The notes beneath the pieces are model-generated. The model saw only the letters and a list, made by a program, of their open reading frames with translations, made no database searches and was not told the origin of the DNA. A program made the position numbers and the translations under genes. This document shows positions 1 to 5,049 of a DNA stretch of 8,751 nt, piece by piece. Numbering within the stretch: the first letter of the stretch is position 1; each line of letters opens with the position of its first letter. Origin of the DNA: an uncultured Collinsella sp. GTDB lineage: Bacteria; Actinomycetota; Coriobacteriia; Coriobacteriales; Coriobacteriaceae. Location: contig CABUNB010000059.1 of the NCBI GenBank assembly GCA_902492755.1, positions 1 through 8,751 of the forward strand. The letters are read 5' to 3'.

Positions 1-104
1 CGCCCGTGCCCGACTACGCCGACGAGACCGTGTCCACCAAGGTGGTCAAGATCATGCAGAGCTACACCGGCATCGTGGACAAGATGGTGTGGAGGAAGAT
101 GTAG
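1..104 (+). CDS. C-terminal end of an upstream enzyme, probably UDP-GlcNAc 2-epimerase-like (partial)
   Basis: An open frame runs in from the left edge (first whole codon at base 3) and stops at TAG 102-104, leaving 33 residues. The tail contains VPDY, then VSTKVVKIMQSYTG, and ends VWRKM. From memory this resembles the C-terminus of the non-hydrolysing UDP-N-acetylglucosamine 2-epimerases of the FnlC/WbjD/Cap5G type (VSxKVVRII-SYT...VWKK), which make UDP-N-acetyl-L-fucosamine-type precursors in O-antigen and capsule loci. That would fit the cluster, but only the tail is visible and no catalytic residue can be checked. The next gene starts two bases after the stop and its ribosome-binding site lies inside this frame, so the two are probably one transcription unit. 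The coding call is firm; the family assignment is moderate. Confidence 0.55.
   Translation, partial: PVPDYADETVSTKVVKIMQSYTGIVDKMVWRKM
91..96 (+). promoter_or_regulatory. Ribosome-binding site choosing ATG 107
   Basis: GGAGGA lies 10 nt before ATG 107. It overlaps the end of the upstream gene and is only 2 nt after the alternative GTG at 89, so it can only serve ATG 107. This sets the acetyltransferase start. Confidence 0.7.
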
Positions 105-106
105 AT

Positions 107-625
107 ATGGGTGTCGCCTACAAGATTCTAGATGGCGCTTCCCGTGCCTTCAATAAGCTGCTCCTACTACCCGCGCTTCGCCGCTCATTTGCAGCGTGCG
201 GAGATAATGTAACGCTCGGTCGCCACAGTGAGGTCGCCGGGGCGGGGAACATTTACTTTGGCCACGACGTATACCTGGGTCCTCGAGCCACACTGCTCAC
301 GACCCACGCGAAGATTCACGTTGGTGACTACGTCATGAGCGGGCCCAATCTGACAGTAATCACCGGCGACCATCGCATAGATATCCTCGACCGGCCCATG
401 ATGACGCTCGCCGACGAGGACAAGCTCCCCGAAAACGACCAGGATGTCATCATCGGAGACGACGTATGGATGGGTAGCGGCGTGACGGTCCTCAAGGGCG
501 TTTGTGTCTCCGACCACTGCGTGATTGCCGCCGGCTCCGTTGTGACCAAGAACGTAGAGCCCGAGTATTCCATCTGGGGGGGGGTTCCTGCTCGCTGCCT
601 AGGCTCGCGGCTTAAAGGACGATGA
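107..625 (+). CDS. Hexapeptide-repeat sugar O-acetyltransferase (LbH family)
   Basis: A 172-residue left-handed beta-helix acyltransferase of the maltose/colanic-acid/virginiamycin acetyltransferase type, expected to transfer acetyl from acetyl-CoA to a sugar hydroxyl in the cytoplasm. After an N-terminal helical part come hexapeptide turns (VYLGPRATL, KIHVGDYVMSGPNLTVITGD), the likely catalytic His89 in TGDHRID, a loop, then VIIGDDVWMGSGVTVLKGV, VIAAGSVVTKNV and the hallmark WGGVPARCLG close to the C-terminus. Length is usual for the family. I chose ATG 107 over GTG 89 because of the GGAGGA site at 91-96. The stop TGA 623-625 overlaps the ATG of the next gene (ATGA), indicating translational coupling. 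The WGGV codons contain a run of nine G (576-584), a possible slippage site that would change the last 15 or so residues. The exact sugar acceptor cannot be read from sequence; other acyl groups are possible. Confidence 0.88.
   Translation: MGVAYKILDGASRAFNKLLLLPALRRSFAACGDNVTLGRHSEVAGAGNIYFGHDVYLGPRATLLTTHAKIHVGDYVMSGPNLTVITGDHRIDILDRPMMTLADEDKLPENDQDVIIGDDVWMGSGVTVLKGVCVSDHCVIAAGSVVTKNVEPEYSIWGGVPARCLGSRLKGR
576..584 (+). repeat. Nine-G homopolymer tract in the acetyltransferase gene
   Basis: A run of nine G encodes part of WGG in the conserved GVPA signature. The frame is intact at nine. Gain or loss of one G would replace the C-terminal tail after the conserved Gly. G/C tracts of this length are typical slipped-strand mispairing sites. 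Confidence 0.8.
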
Positions 626-1722
626 TGATTTCAGCTCAAAATAAAGTGCACGCGAAAGTTCTGATGGTCGGCCCTGATCTTTCCCTGCACGGCGGGATTG
701 TATCCGTCGTGCAGGGTTATCTCGAGGGAGGCCTTCCCGAGGCATGTGATGCCTTCGAGTACCTGGGGACGGGCGTCGGTTCCTCAAGACTTGGCAAGTC
801 TCTTGCATTTACGCGGGCGTTGGCGCGCTATGCGGGAGTTATGCCATCCTATGACATTATTCATTTACACATTAGCGCCCGTGGCTCCTATAAGCGTAAG
901 TCAATTATGGCCCGTATGGCCCATAGAGCAGGCAAGTACGTAATACTGCACGATCACGATGGGGAGTTTAAAAAGGCTTTCGAAGAGGGTGGAGATGTCT
1001 ACCGCCGCGATGTAAGGGAGACCTTCGGCATAGCGGACCGCGTCGTAGTGCTCTCGGAAGAATGGCGCGATTACTTCGCTGAAAACGTCTGCGACCTGGG
1101 GAAAATCGATGTCGTCCATAACGGCGTTAAAGTGCCGGTGAAGCCATGCTCACCTTGTTCGCGTCAAGACGTCCTGTTTTTAGGACGTCTTGACGCGCGC
1201 AAGAGCCCTGACGTGCTCTTGCGCGCGTCAAGGGAAGTCCTGGATCGTTTTCCGAAAACAAAGATTGTATTTGGCGGGGATGGCGAGATCGAAAAGAACA
1301 AAGCACTTGCCGAGGAGCTCGGCATTGCCGAGCGTTGCGAGTTTCGCGGTTGGGTCATCGGTGACAAGCGCGCGGCCCTCTTTGAAAGGGCCGCGGTGTA
1401 CTGTCTCCCCTCCAAGAACGAGGGGTTACCCATGAGCGTGCTTGAGGCCATGGCGCACGGCATACCGACTGTGGCCACCGCCGTGGGAGGGGTGCCGCAA
1501 GTCATCGAGGACGGCGTGAGCGGGCTCCTCATTGACGTGGACGACGAGGTGGCGCTTTCCGAGAGCTTGGCTTCGCTACTCGCGAAACCTGAGTTGCGAG
1601 AAGAGCTTGGACGCAACGGCAGGGATCAGATCGTTCACAAATTCGGGCTTGACAGGACCATCGCCCAGGTTGTCGATATTTACGGAGCGCTTATGCGCGG
1701 AAAGGGGACATTCGGTGAGTAG
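622..1722 (+). CDS. GT4-family (GT-B fold) glycosyltransferase
   Basis: A 366-residue retaining glycosyltransferase of family GT4, adding a sugar from a nucleotide donor to the lipid-linked repeat unit at the cytoplasmic membrane face. The N-terminal half shows the GT-B entry LMVGPDLSLHGGIVSVVQGYL and DIIHLH. The second Rossmann domain starts VLFLGRLDARKSPDVLLRA, followed by IVFGGDGE and EFRGWV. The donor-binding E-x7-E motif is in NEGLPMSVLEAMAHGIP (Glu267 and Glu275), then VGGVPQVIEDG. Length is typical. ATG 622 or ATG 625 could start it; AAGGA at 615-619 suits either. It overlaps the acetyltransferase by 4 nt and the next GT by 8 nt. Several long perfect inverted repeats lie within the gene (683-716, 1160-1232, 1371-1395) without disturbing the conserved motifs; TTA, a rare Leu codon for this GC content, sits in the 1160-1232 stem-loop. 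Donor and linkage are unknown. Confidence 0.9.
   Translation: MMISAQNKVHAKVLMVGPDLSLHGGIVSVVQGYLEGGLPEACDAFEYLGTGVGSSRLGKSLAFTRALARYAGVMPSYDIIHLHISARGSYKRKSIMARMAHRAGKYVILHDHDGEFKKAFEEGGDVYRRDVRETFGIADRVVVLSEEWRDYFAENVCDLGKIDVVHNGVKVPVKPCSPCSRQDVLFLGRLDARKSPDVLLRASREVLDRFPKTKIVFGGDGEIEKNKALAEELGIAERCEFRGWVIGDKRAALFERAAVYCLPSKNEGLPMSVLEAMAHGIPTVATAVGGVPQVIEDGVSGLLIDVDDEVALSESLASLLAKPELREELGRNGRDQIVHKFGLDRTIAQVVDIYGALMRGKGTFGE
683..716 (+). repeat. Inverted repeat near the GT4 start
   Basis: CCCTGCACG (683-691) pairs perfectly with CGTGCAGGG (708-716); inside, GGAT (695-698) pairs with ATCC (702-705) around a TGT loop. It codes for the LHGGIVSVVQG stretch. Confidence 0.8.
1160..1232 (+). repeat. 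Three-segment inverted repeat with two mutually exclusive stems (GT4)
   Basis: Segment A (1160-1175) pairs perfectly over 16 bp with 1182-1197, leaving a GTTTTT loop. The same middle segment pairs over 18 bp (1189-1206) with segment C (1215-1232), leaving an 8-nt loop. The two stems share bases 1189-1197, so only one can be fully formed. GCGTCAAG in A (1161-1168) recurs in C (1225-1232), exactly 64 nt away. The stretch codes for the conserved start of the second Rossmann domain, VLFLGRLDARKSPDVLLRA. Confidence 0.92.
1371..1395 (+). repeat. 9-bp inverted repeat in GT4
   Basis: CGCGGCCCT (1371-1379) and AGGGCCGCG (1387-1395) pair perfectly across a 7-nt loop. A smaller 7-bp hairpin lies at 1317-1333 (GCTCGGC, ATT loop, GCCGAGC). 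Confidence 0.7.
1702..1707 (+). promoter_or_regulatory. Ribosome-binding site choosing GTG 1715
   Basis: AAGGGG ends 7 nt before GTG 1715. The reading frame is open further upstream, but those codons overlap the GT4 gene and do not resemble a GT2 N-terminus, whereas GTG 1715 is followed within 10 codons by the GT2 motif. Confidence 0.65.
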
Positions 1723-2725
1723 CAGCAAGCCTTGGCTATCGCTTGTCGTGTCCGCATACAACGCAGAGTGTTTTCTCGAGGAGTGCGTCTCGAGTTTCAG
1801 GCTCGCTGCGAACCCCGATGTCGAGGTCATTGTAGTCGATGACGGCTCGACCGATGGTACGCCTGGGGTTTGCGATCGCCTTGCGTCTGAATCTGCGAAC
1901 GTGAAGGTGATCCACCGTGATAACGGTGGATCACCTTCAGCGCGCAACGCCGGTTGCTTGCGCGCTGAAGGTGATTGGATCTGGTTCATTGACTCCGACG
2001 ACGTCATCGCGCCCTATGCGCTTGATGTTTTGAGGGGGCGTGCCCTTACGACGGAGTGCGATGCCGTCCAGATTCAGTTCCTGAGGTTTTCGGACGGCGA
2101 GAAGCCGGCTTGGCCGGCTTCAATGCCGTCCGAAAACCCCGTTGTCCTCTCATCTGAGGAATATCTTCGTAAGATATACCGCGGACGTGGGCAGCACTAC
2201 ATGTGTTCATTCCTGCTGCGCGCGGACGCGCTGCTCGGCAGGAATGACCACGCCGCGCCCGAGCGCAGCAGGAATGAACACGCGGGATGGCCCTTCCGCG
2301 AGGAATTCTCCCTTTATGAGGATGTCGTCTCGATGGAAGAGATACTTAGACGCATCGACGGAGTCGAGGTTCTCAGGGGGCAATACTACGGCTATAGGCA
2401 GTCTGCTGGTTCGATGACGCAGAAGCCTAGCAACAAGGCGGCGGACAGCGGCCTCCGTGCGGTTCTCGACCTCTCCGCACATGACGATGCTGGCGACCCC
2501 AAAGGCAAGATGTGCCTTGAGATCAGCCTCCTGTTCAATGCCTATAAACTCATTGAATGGAGCGGGGCTGATTCCGAGTCGCTTCGTAAACGGTACAGGG
2601 CCGAGATCTCCTCGCGCGCGAGGGAGGTCGGCGTTTCTCGACTGGGTCTCGACCGCTTTGGGAGGCTCGTCCTTATGAGGACGGGGCTCCTTGACTACAT
2701 TTTCAAGAGGAGGTATTGCCGATGA
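1715..2725 (+). CDS. GT2-family (GT-A fold) glycosyltransferase, first copy
   Basis: A 336-residue inverting GT2 glycosyltransferase. It opens with WLSLVVSAYNAECFLEECV, then VEVIVVDDGSTDGT (Asp42-Asp43), the HRDNGGSPSARNAG motif, the metal-binding DxD as DSDD (residues 93-96), and a likely catalytic-base motif YEDVV (Glu202-Asp203). Start GTG 1715 follows AAGGGG at 1702-1707 and overlaps the GT4 gene by 8 nt; the stop overlaps the ATG of the next gene by 4 nt. The gene is dense in long perfect inverted repeats (1820-1851, 1902-1975, 2085-2138, 2203-2281). The last of these codes for residues about 163-189, including GRNDHAAPERSRNEHAG before WPFREEF, which looks longer than usual between the CSFLLRAD and EDV parts of GT2 enzymes and may have arisen by inverted duplication. 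The frame stays open throughout. It probably extends the repeat unit in the cytoplasm; donor unknown. Confidence 0.9.
   Translation: MSSSKPWLSLVVSAYNAECFLEECVSSFRLAANPDVEVIVVDDGSTDGTPGVCDRLASESANVKVIHRDNGGSPSARNAGCLRAEGDWIWFIDSDDVIAPYALDVLRGRALTTECDAVQIQFLRFSDGEKPAWPASMPSENPVVLSSEEYLRKIYRGRGQHYMCSFLLRADALLGRNDHAAPERSRNEHAGWPFREEFSLYEDVVSMEEILRRIDGVEVLRGQYYGYRQSAGSMTQKPSNKAADSGLRAVLDLSAHDDAGDPKGKMCLEISLLFNAYKLIEWSGADSESLRKRYRAEISSRAREVGVSRLGLDRFGRLVLMRTGLLDYIFKRRYCR
1820..1851 (+). repeat. Bulged 11-bp inverted repeat at the DDGSTDG codons
   Basis: GTCGAG (1820-1825) with CTCGAC (1846-1851), and GTCAT (1826-1830) with ATGAC (1839-1843), form one stem with a GG bulge. A further CTCGAG pair lies just upstream at 1775-1780 and 1789-1794. 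Confidence 0.65.
1902..1975 (+). repeat. Three-segment inverted repeat with two mutually exclusive stems (GT2, first copy)
   Basis: Segment A (1902-1918) pairs perfectly over 17 bp with 1923-1939, with a GATA loop. The middle segment (1930-1947) also pairs perfectly over 18 bp with segment C (1958-1975), with a 10-nt loop. The stems share 1930-1939. TGAAGGTGAT in A (1902-1911) recurs in C (1966-1975), exactly 64 nt apart, as in the GT4 gene. It encodes the conserved HRDNGGSPSARNAG region just before DSDD. Confidence 0.93.
2085..2138 (+). repeat. Nested 14 + 9 bp inverted repeat (GT2, first copy)
   Basis: GGTTTTCGGACGGC (2085-2098) pairs perfectly with 2125-2138. Inside it GAAGCCGGC (2101-2109) pairs with GCCGGCTTC (2113-2121) across a TTG loop, giving 23 bp in total with one small internal loop. 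It codes for residues about 124-142 (FSDGEKPAWPASMPSENP), a region not conserved in GT2 enzymes. Confidence 0.9.
2203..2281 (+). repeat. 19-bp perfect inverted repeat with an inner third copy (GT2, first copy)
   Basis: The 19 bases at 2203-2221 are the exact reverse complement of 2263-2281. The left arm (2207-2216) can also pair over 10 bp with 2238-2247, because GCAGGAATGA occurs at both 2238-2247 and 2268-2277 in near-identical contexts. This again gives competing stems. A separate 7-bp hairpin with a CGT loop lies at 2161-2177. Confidence 0.9.
2708..2713 (+). promoter_or_regulatory. Ribosome-binding site choosing ATG 2722
   Basis: AGGAGG, within a longer AAGAGGAGGT at 2705-2714, sits 8 nt before ATG 2722. 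The in-frame TTG at 2716 is only 2 nt from it, too close to be used. Confidence 0.75.
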
Positions 2726-3960
2726 GCGGCCTTGGCGCATCCGGACGAGACGATGCCTTTTCGAGGCGCCGCGTCGCGCGGGACGGCCTTTCGTCACTTC
2801 CCGTCCTGCCGATGATAGCGGCGCTGTTCTTCATCCTTACCTTTCTCATCAAGGCACTCGTAGACGACGCCTTCACCAGGGGTGATATTTCCGCGGGCAT
2901 TGCTTACACCAAGTATGTCACCGCGGCTATCGCCTGCCTGGCGGCACTGGCATATGCCCTTAAGCACGGCGAGCGCGTGTTCATCAAGGAGTTCAACGCC
3001 CTTGCCTTTATCTTCATAATTTTCACGGCGGTATCTGCCCTTCTGCAGGTGAAGACGGGACATTTCTCCACCGGGGTGTTCGTTGAGCTCTTCAAGTTCG
3101 CCATCCCCATTATCCTCGCATACGCCGTGCTCAATGCCTTGACACCCCGTGCGCTCTACCGTTGCATGGTGGCCGTCCTTCTCGTTTCCATTCTCGGCTA
3201 CTTATTGAGCCTGTCACACGAAGGAGTGGGGGTTTCTGAAATCCTTAAAGCCAGCTTCGAGGATTCAGACAGCGCTTCAGAATCTTCAACCTTTTCAGGA
3301 ATTTTCCTTGTACTCACCTTCTATTTCGCTTTCTTCCGGCATCAGAAGATATGGCTGGCTCTCTCCGCCATATTCTGCATTCTTACTTTCAAGAGGCTTG
3401 CTATCGTTGCCGTGCTTTTCGCTCTCGTCGTCAGCTTTCTTGCACCGAGACTCATGAGGGTTAAGGTCCCCCATGGCGCCATTGTCGCCCTTAAAGTTTG
3501 CACGCTCTTGTGTGCCGTCCTTTGGACCTGGATGCTGCTTCCCGATCAGCAGAACCTGTTTATCCAGCTGATTGGCGACACGCCGTCGCATTTCTCCATG
3601 GGCAGAAGCGATGTGCTTGGTTATCTGTTGAGTTCAGGCTTCGAAAGCTATGGGTACGGTTCAGCCAACGAGGTGGCCAAGGCTGTCTTCGCCGCACCGT
3701 TTGAAATGGATTTGACCAAGATCGCCCTCGAGCTCACCCCCCTTGTCATGGTTCTTTTCGTTTGGCTCTTTTGGGACGTCGCGGGTGACTCTCTATGGGG
3801 CATCGTTATCATCGGTTATTTTATGATCAACATGATCACCTCCGATTCGTTAACGTCTAACTTCTGTCTCACGCTCGCTTACATGACCTGCGGCCTAGTT
3901 ACCCAGACGTATGAGCGTGGCGGGAAAAATGTGCTGGAGGTTTCTGATAATGCCTTCTAA
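2722..3960 (+). CDS. wzy: Wzy-like polysaccharide polymerase (multi-pass membrane protein)
   Basis: A 412-residue protein with about 11 hydrophobic spans. Examples are VLPMIAALFFILTFLIKAL, KYVTAAIACLAALAYAL, FNALAFIFIIFTAVSAL, FKFAIPIILAYAVLNAL, VAVLLVSILGYLLSL, then IWLALSAIFCILTF followed by a KRLAIVAVLFALVVSFLAP span. There is a sizeable loop between the late spans (about residues 270-330, containing SSGFESYGYGSANEVAKA) and more helices after it. This topology, length and position between glycosyltransferases fit Wzy, which joins flipped repeat units on the outer face of the membrane. Wzy proteins have little sequence identity, so the call is from topology and context; an O-antigen-ligase-like protein is the main alternative. 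The start is ATG 2722, behind a strong AGGAGG, and overlaps the upstream stop (ATGA). It overlaps the next gene by 11 nt. It lacks inverted repeats as long as those in the glycosyltransferase genes. Confidence 0.78.
   Translation: MSGLGASGRDDAFSRRRVARDGLSSLPVLPMIAALFFILTFLIKALVDDAFTRGDISAGIAYTKYVTAAIACLAALAYALKHGERVFIKEFNALAFIFIIFTAVSALLQVKTGHFSTGVFVELFKFAIPIILAYAVLNALTPRALYRCMVAVLLVSILGYLLSLSHEGVGVSEILKASFEDSDSASESSTFSGIFLVLTFYFAFFRHQKIWLALSAIFCILTFKRLAIVAVLFALVVSFLAPRLMRVKVPHGAIVALKVCTLLCAVLWTWMLLPDQQNLFIQLIGDTPSHFSMGRSDVLGYLLSSGFESYGYGSANEVAKAVFAAPFEMDLTKIALELTPLVMVLFVWLFWDVAGDSLWGIVIIGYFMINMITSDSLTSNFCLTLAYMTCGLVTQTYERGGKNVLEVSDNAF
3936..3940 (+). promoter_or_regulatory. Ribosome-binding site choosing ATG 3950
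   Basis: GGAGG ends 9 nt before ATG 3950. The frame is open back to ATG 3911, but that start has no comparable site and would extend the protein with 13 residues that do not resemble a GT2 N-terminus. Confidence 0.65.
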
Positions 3961-4999
3961 TGGAACGATTGCGATGGTTGCACCCGCTTCTGGCGTGACG
4001 ATCACCGTCTGCGTGCCCGTATACAACGTCGAGCGGTATCTTTGCGAGTGCTTAGACTCTATCTTCTCTCAGGACTACGCCGACTTTGATGTTGTCATGG
4101 TCGATGACGGCTCTACCGACGGTAGCGGCGCTATCTGCGATGAATACGCAGCGCGCTTTCCGCAGCGATCCTTCGTTGTCCACAAGAACAACGAAGGCCT
4201 GTTGCTCGCGCGCCGCAACGGCTTCGCGCAAGCAACAGGCGACTACGTTATGTGCGTGGATTCGGATGACGCGCTTGTTCCTGGGGCTCTCGCTTCTGTT
4301 GCTGCCGCGGTGGCGGAGACGGGTGCTGATGTTGTGCGCTTCGGTTTTACGCGGGAGAAGAGCGAGGCCGTACCCGTTGGGTCATCTATTTCTTTCAGAT
4401 TCTATTCCGCCGAGGAGAAGCATAAGATGCTGCGAGCTCTGTGTTGCTCGACCAGCGGCTCGGAGAACCCGATGTGGTTTAAAGCTATCCGTCGGTCGTG
4501 TGTCGGTGCCGATGTGGACTTCTCGGAATTCAAAGGTCTCACTTTTGCCGAGGACTTTCTGCAAACCCTTACCGTGTATGACCGCTCGCGAACATTCTGT
4601 TTCATCGACGCTTCCCTCTATTACTATCGCCCGGGCTCTGGAATCACTCGCGCATATGATCCACACTTCTACCGCGATGTTTGCCGCTGCCTCGACGTGG
4701 CCGAAGACTTCGCGCGCCGCTGGGAGCGCGAGTACGGCTGCAATGAACTTATGGTCGGTCTCGCCGCTTGCAGGCTTGACTCTGGCGCACAATTTGCGGA
4801 ATGGATGGCTTCGCGGGGGGATAAGGTGGGTCTTGATGAACTGCTCGCCTCCCGTGACTTTGCGCGTTGCCTTATGACACCGGGCACGGGAGAGTTGCTT
4901 CGGTTTGACCGACGTCTGGTTCTGCGGGCATTGAGGCGACGGGCCTTCCTGATTATTGCTGGCATCGCTAAGGCCAGAGCGGCTAAAGCGAGAAGATAG
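3950..4999 (+). CDS. GT2-family (GT-A fold) glycosyltransferase, second copy
   Basis: A 349-residue inverting GT2 glycosyltransferase, expected to act on the lipid-linked intermediate in the cytoplasm. Motifs in order: ITVCVPVYNVERYLCECLDSI, VVMVDDGSTDGSG (Asp52-Asp53), HKNNEGLLLARRNG, the metal-binding DSDD (residues 104-107), and FAEDFLQTL (Glu201-Asp202), the likely base region. The C-terminus is basic (KARAAKARR), possibly for membrane contact. It starts at ATG 3950 inside the end of the wzy-like gene (11-nt overlap) behind GGAGG; ATG 3974 is a weaker alternative. Paired stems at 4170-4240 lie at the same place relative to DSDD as in the first GT2. A G6 run is at 4815-4820. It is the last gene of the tightly overlapping block; 50 nt of non-coding sequence follow. 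Confidence 0.9.
   Translation: MPSNGTIAMVAPASGVTITVCVPVYNVERYLCECLDSIFSQDYADFDVVMVDDGSTDGSGAICDEYAARFPQRSFVVHKNNEGLLLARRNGFAQATGDYVMCVDSDDALVPGALASVAAAVAETGADVVRFGFTREKSEAVPVGSSISFRFYSAEEKHKMLRALCCSTSGSENPMWFKAIRRSCVGADVDFSEFKGLTFAEDFLQTLTVYDRSRTFCFIDASLYYYRPGSGITRAYDPHFYRDVCRCLDVAEDFARRWEREYGCNELMVGLAACRLDSGAQFAEWMASRGDKVGLDELLASRDFARCLMTPGTGELLRFDRRLVLRALRRRAFLIIAGIAKARAAKARR
4170..4240 (+). repeat. Paired inverted repeats in the second GT2
   Basis: CCTTCGTTGT (4170-4179) pairs perfectly with 4188-4197 across an 8-nt loop. GCCTGTTGCT (4197-4206) pairs perfectly with 4231-4240; after one mismatch, five more pairs follow (4208-4212 with 4225-4229). Stem centres are 35 nt apart. The structure starts 89 nt before the DSDD codons, the same as the 1902-1975 structure, though the bases differ. 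Confidence 0.85.
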
Positions 5000-5049
5000 T
5001 CTGTAACCGAACTTCATCTGAAGACGCGCTGCGCCATAAGCCTTTTTGA

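Noticed and set aside
89..106. GTG 89 as start of the acetyltransferase
   Set aside because: It overlaps the upstream gene and precedes the GGAGGA site that fits ATG 107.
1161..1196. Strong stem-loop with a GTTTTT loop as an intrinsic terminator
   Set aside because: The T-run is in the loop, not after the stem, and the gene continues intact for 500 more bases.
1164..1616. Minus-strand open frame of 150 codons across the GT4 stems
   Set aside because: Ser-rich, low-complexity translation opposite conserved GT4 motifs; shadow frame.
1532..1714. Upstream extension of the first GT2 by 61 codons
   Set aside because: It lies inside the GT4 gene, has no family resemblance, and GTG 1715 has a well-spaced ribosome-binding site.
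1902..2281. Clustered repeats as a CRISPR array or invertible promoter
   Set aside because: There are no regularly spaced direct repeats with unique spacers, and the inverted arms enclose only 4-41 nt within one intact coding frame.
2207..2797. Minus-strand open frame of 196 codons
   Set aside because: Antisense to the GT2 and wzy-like genes, no start signal and no family features.
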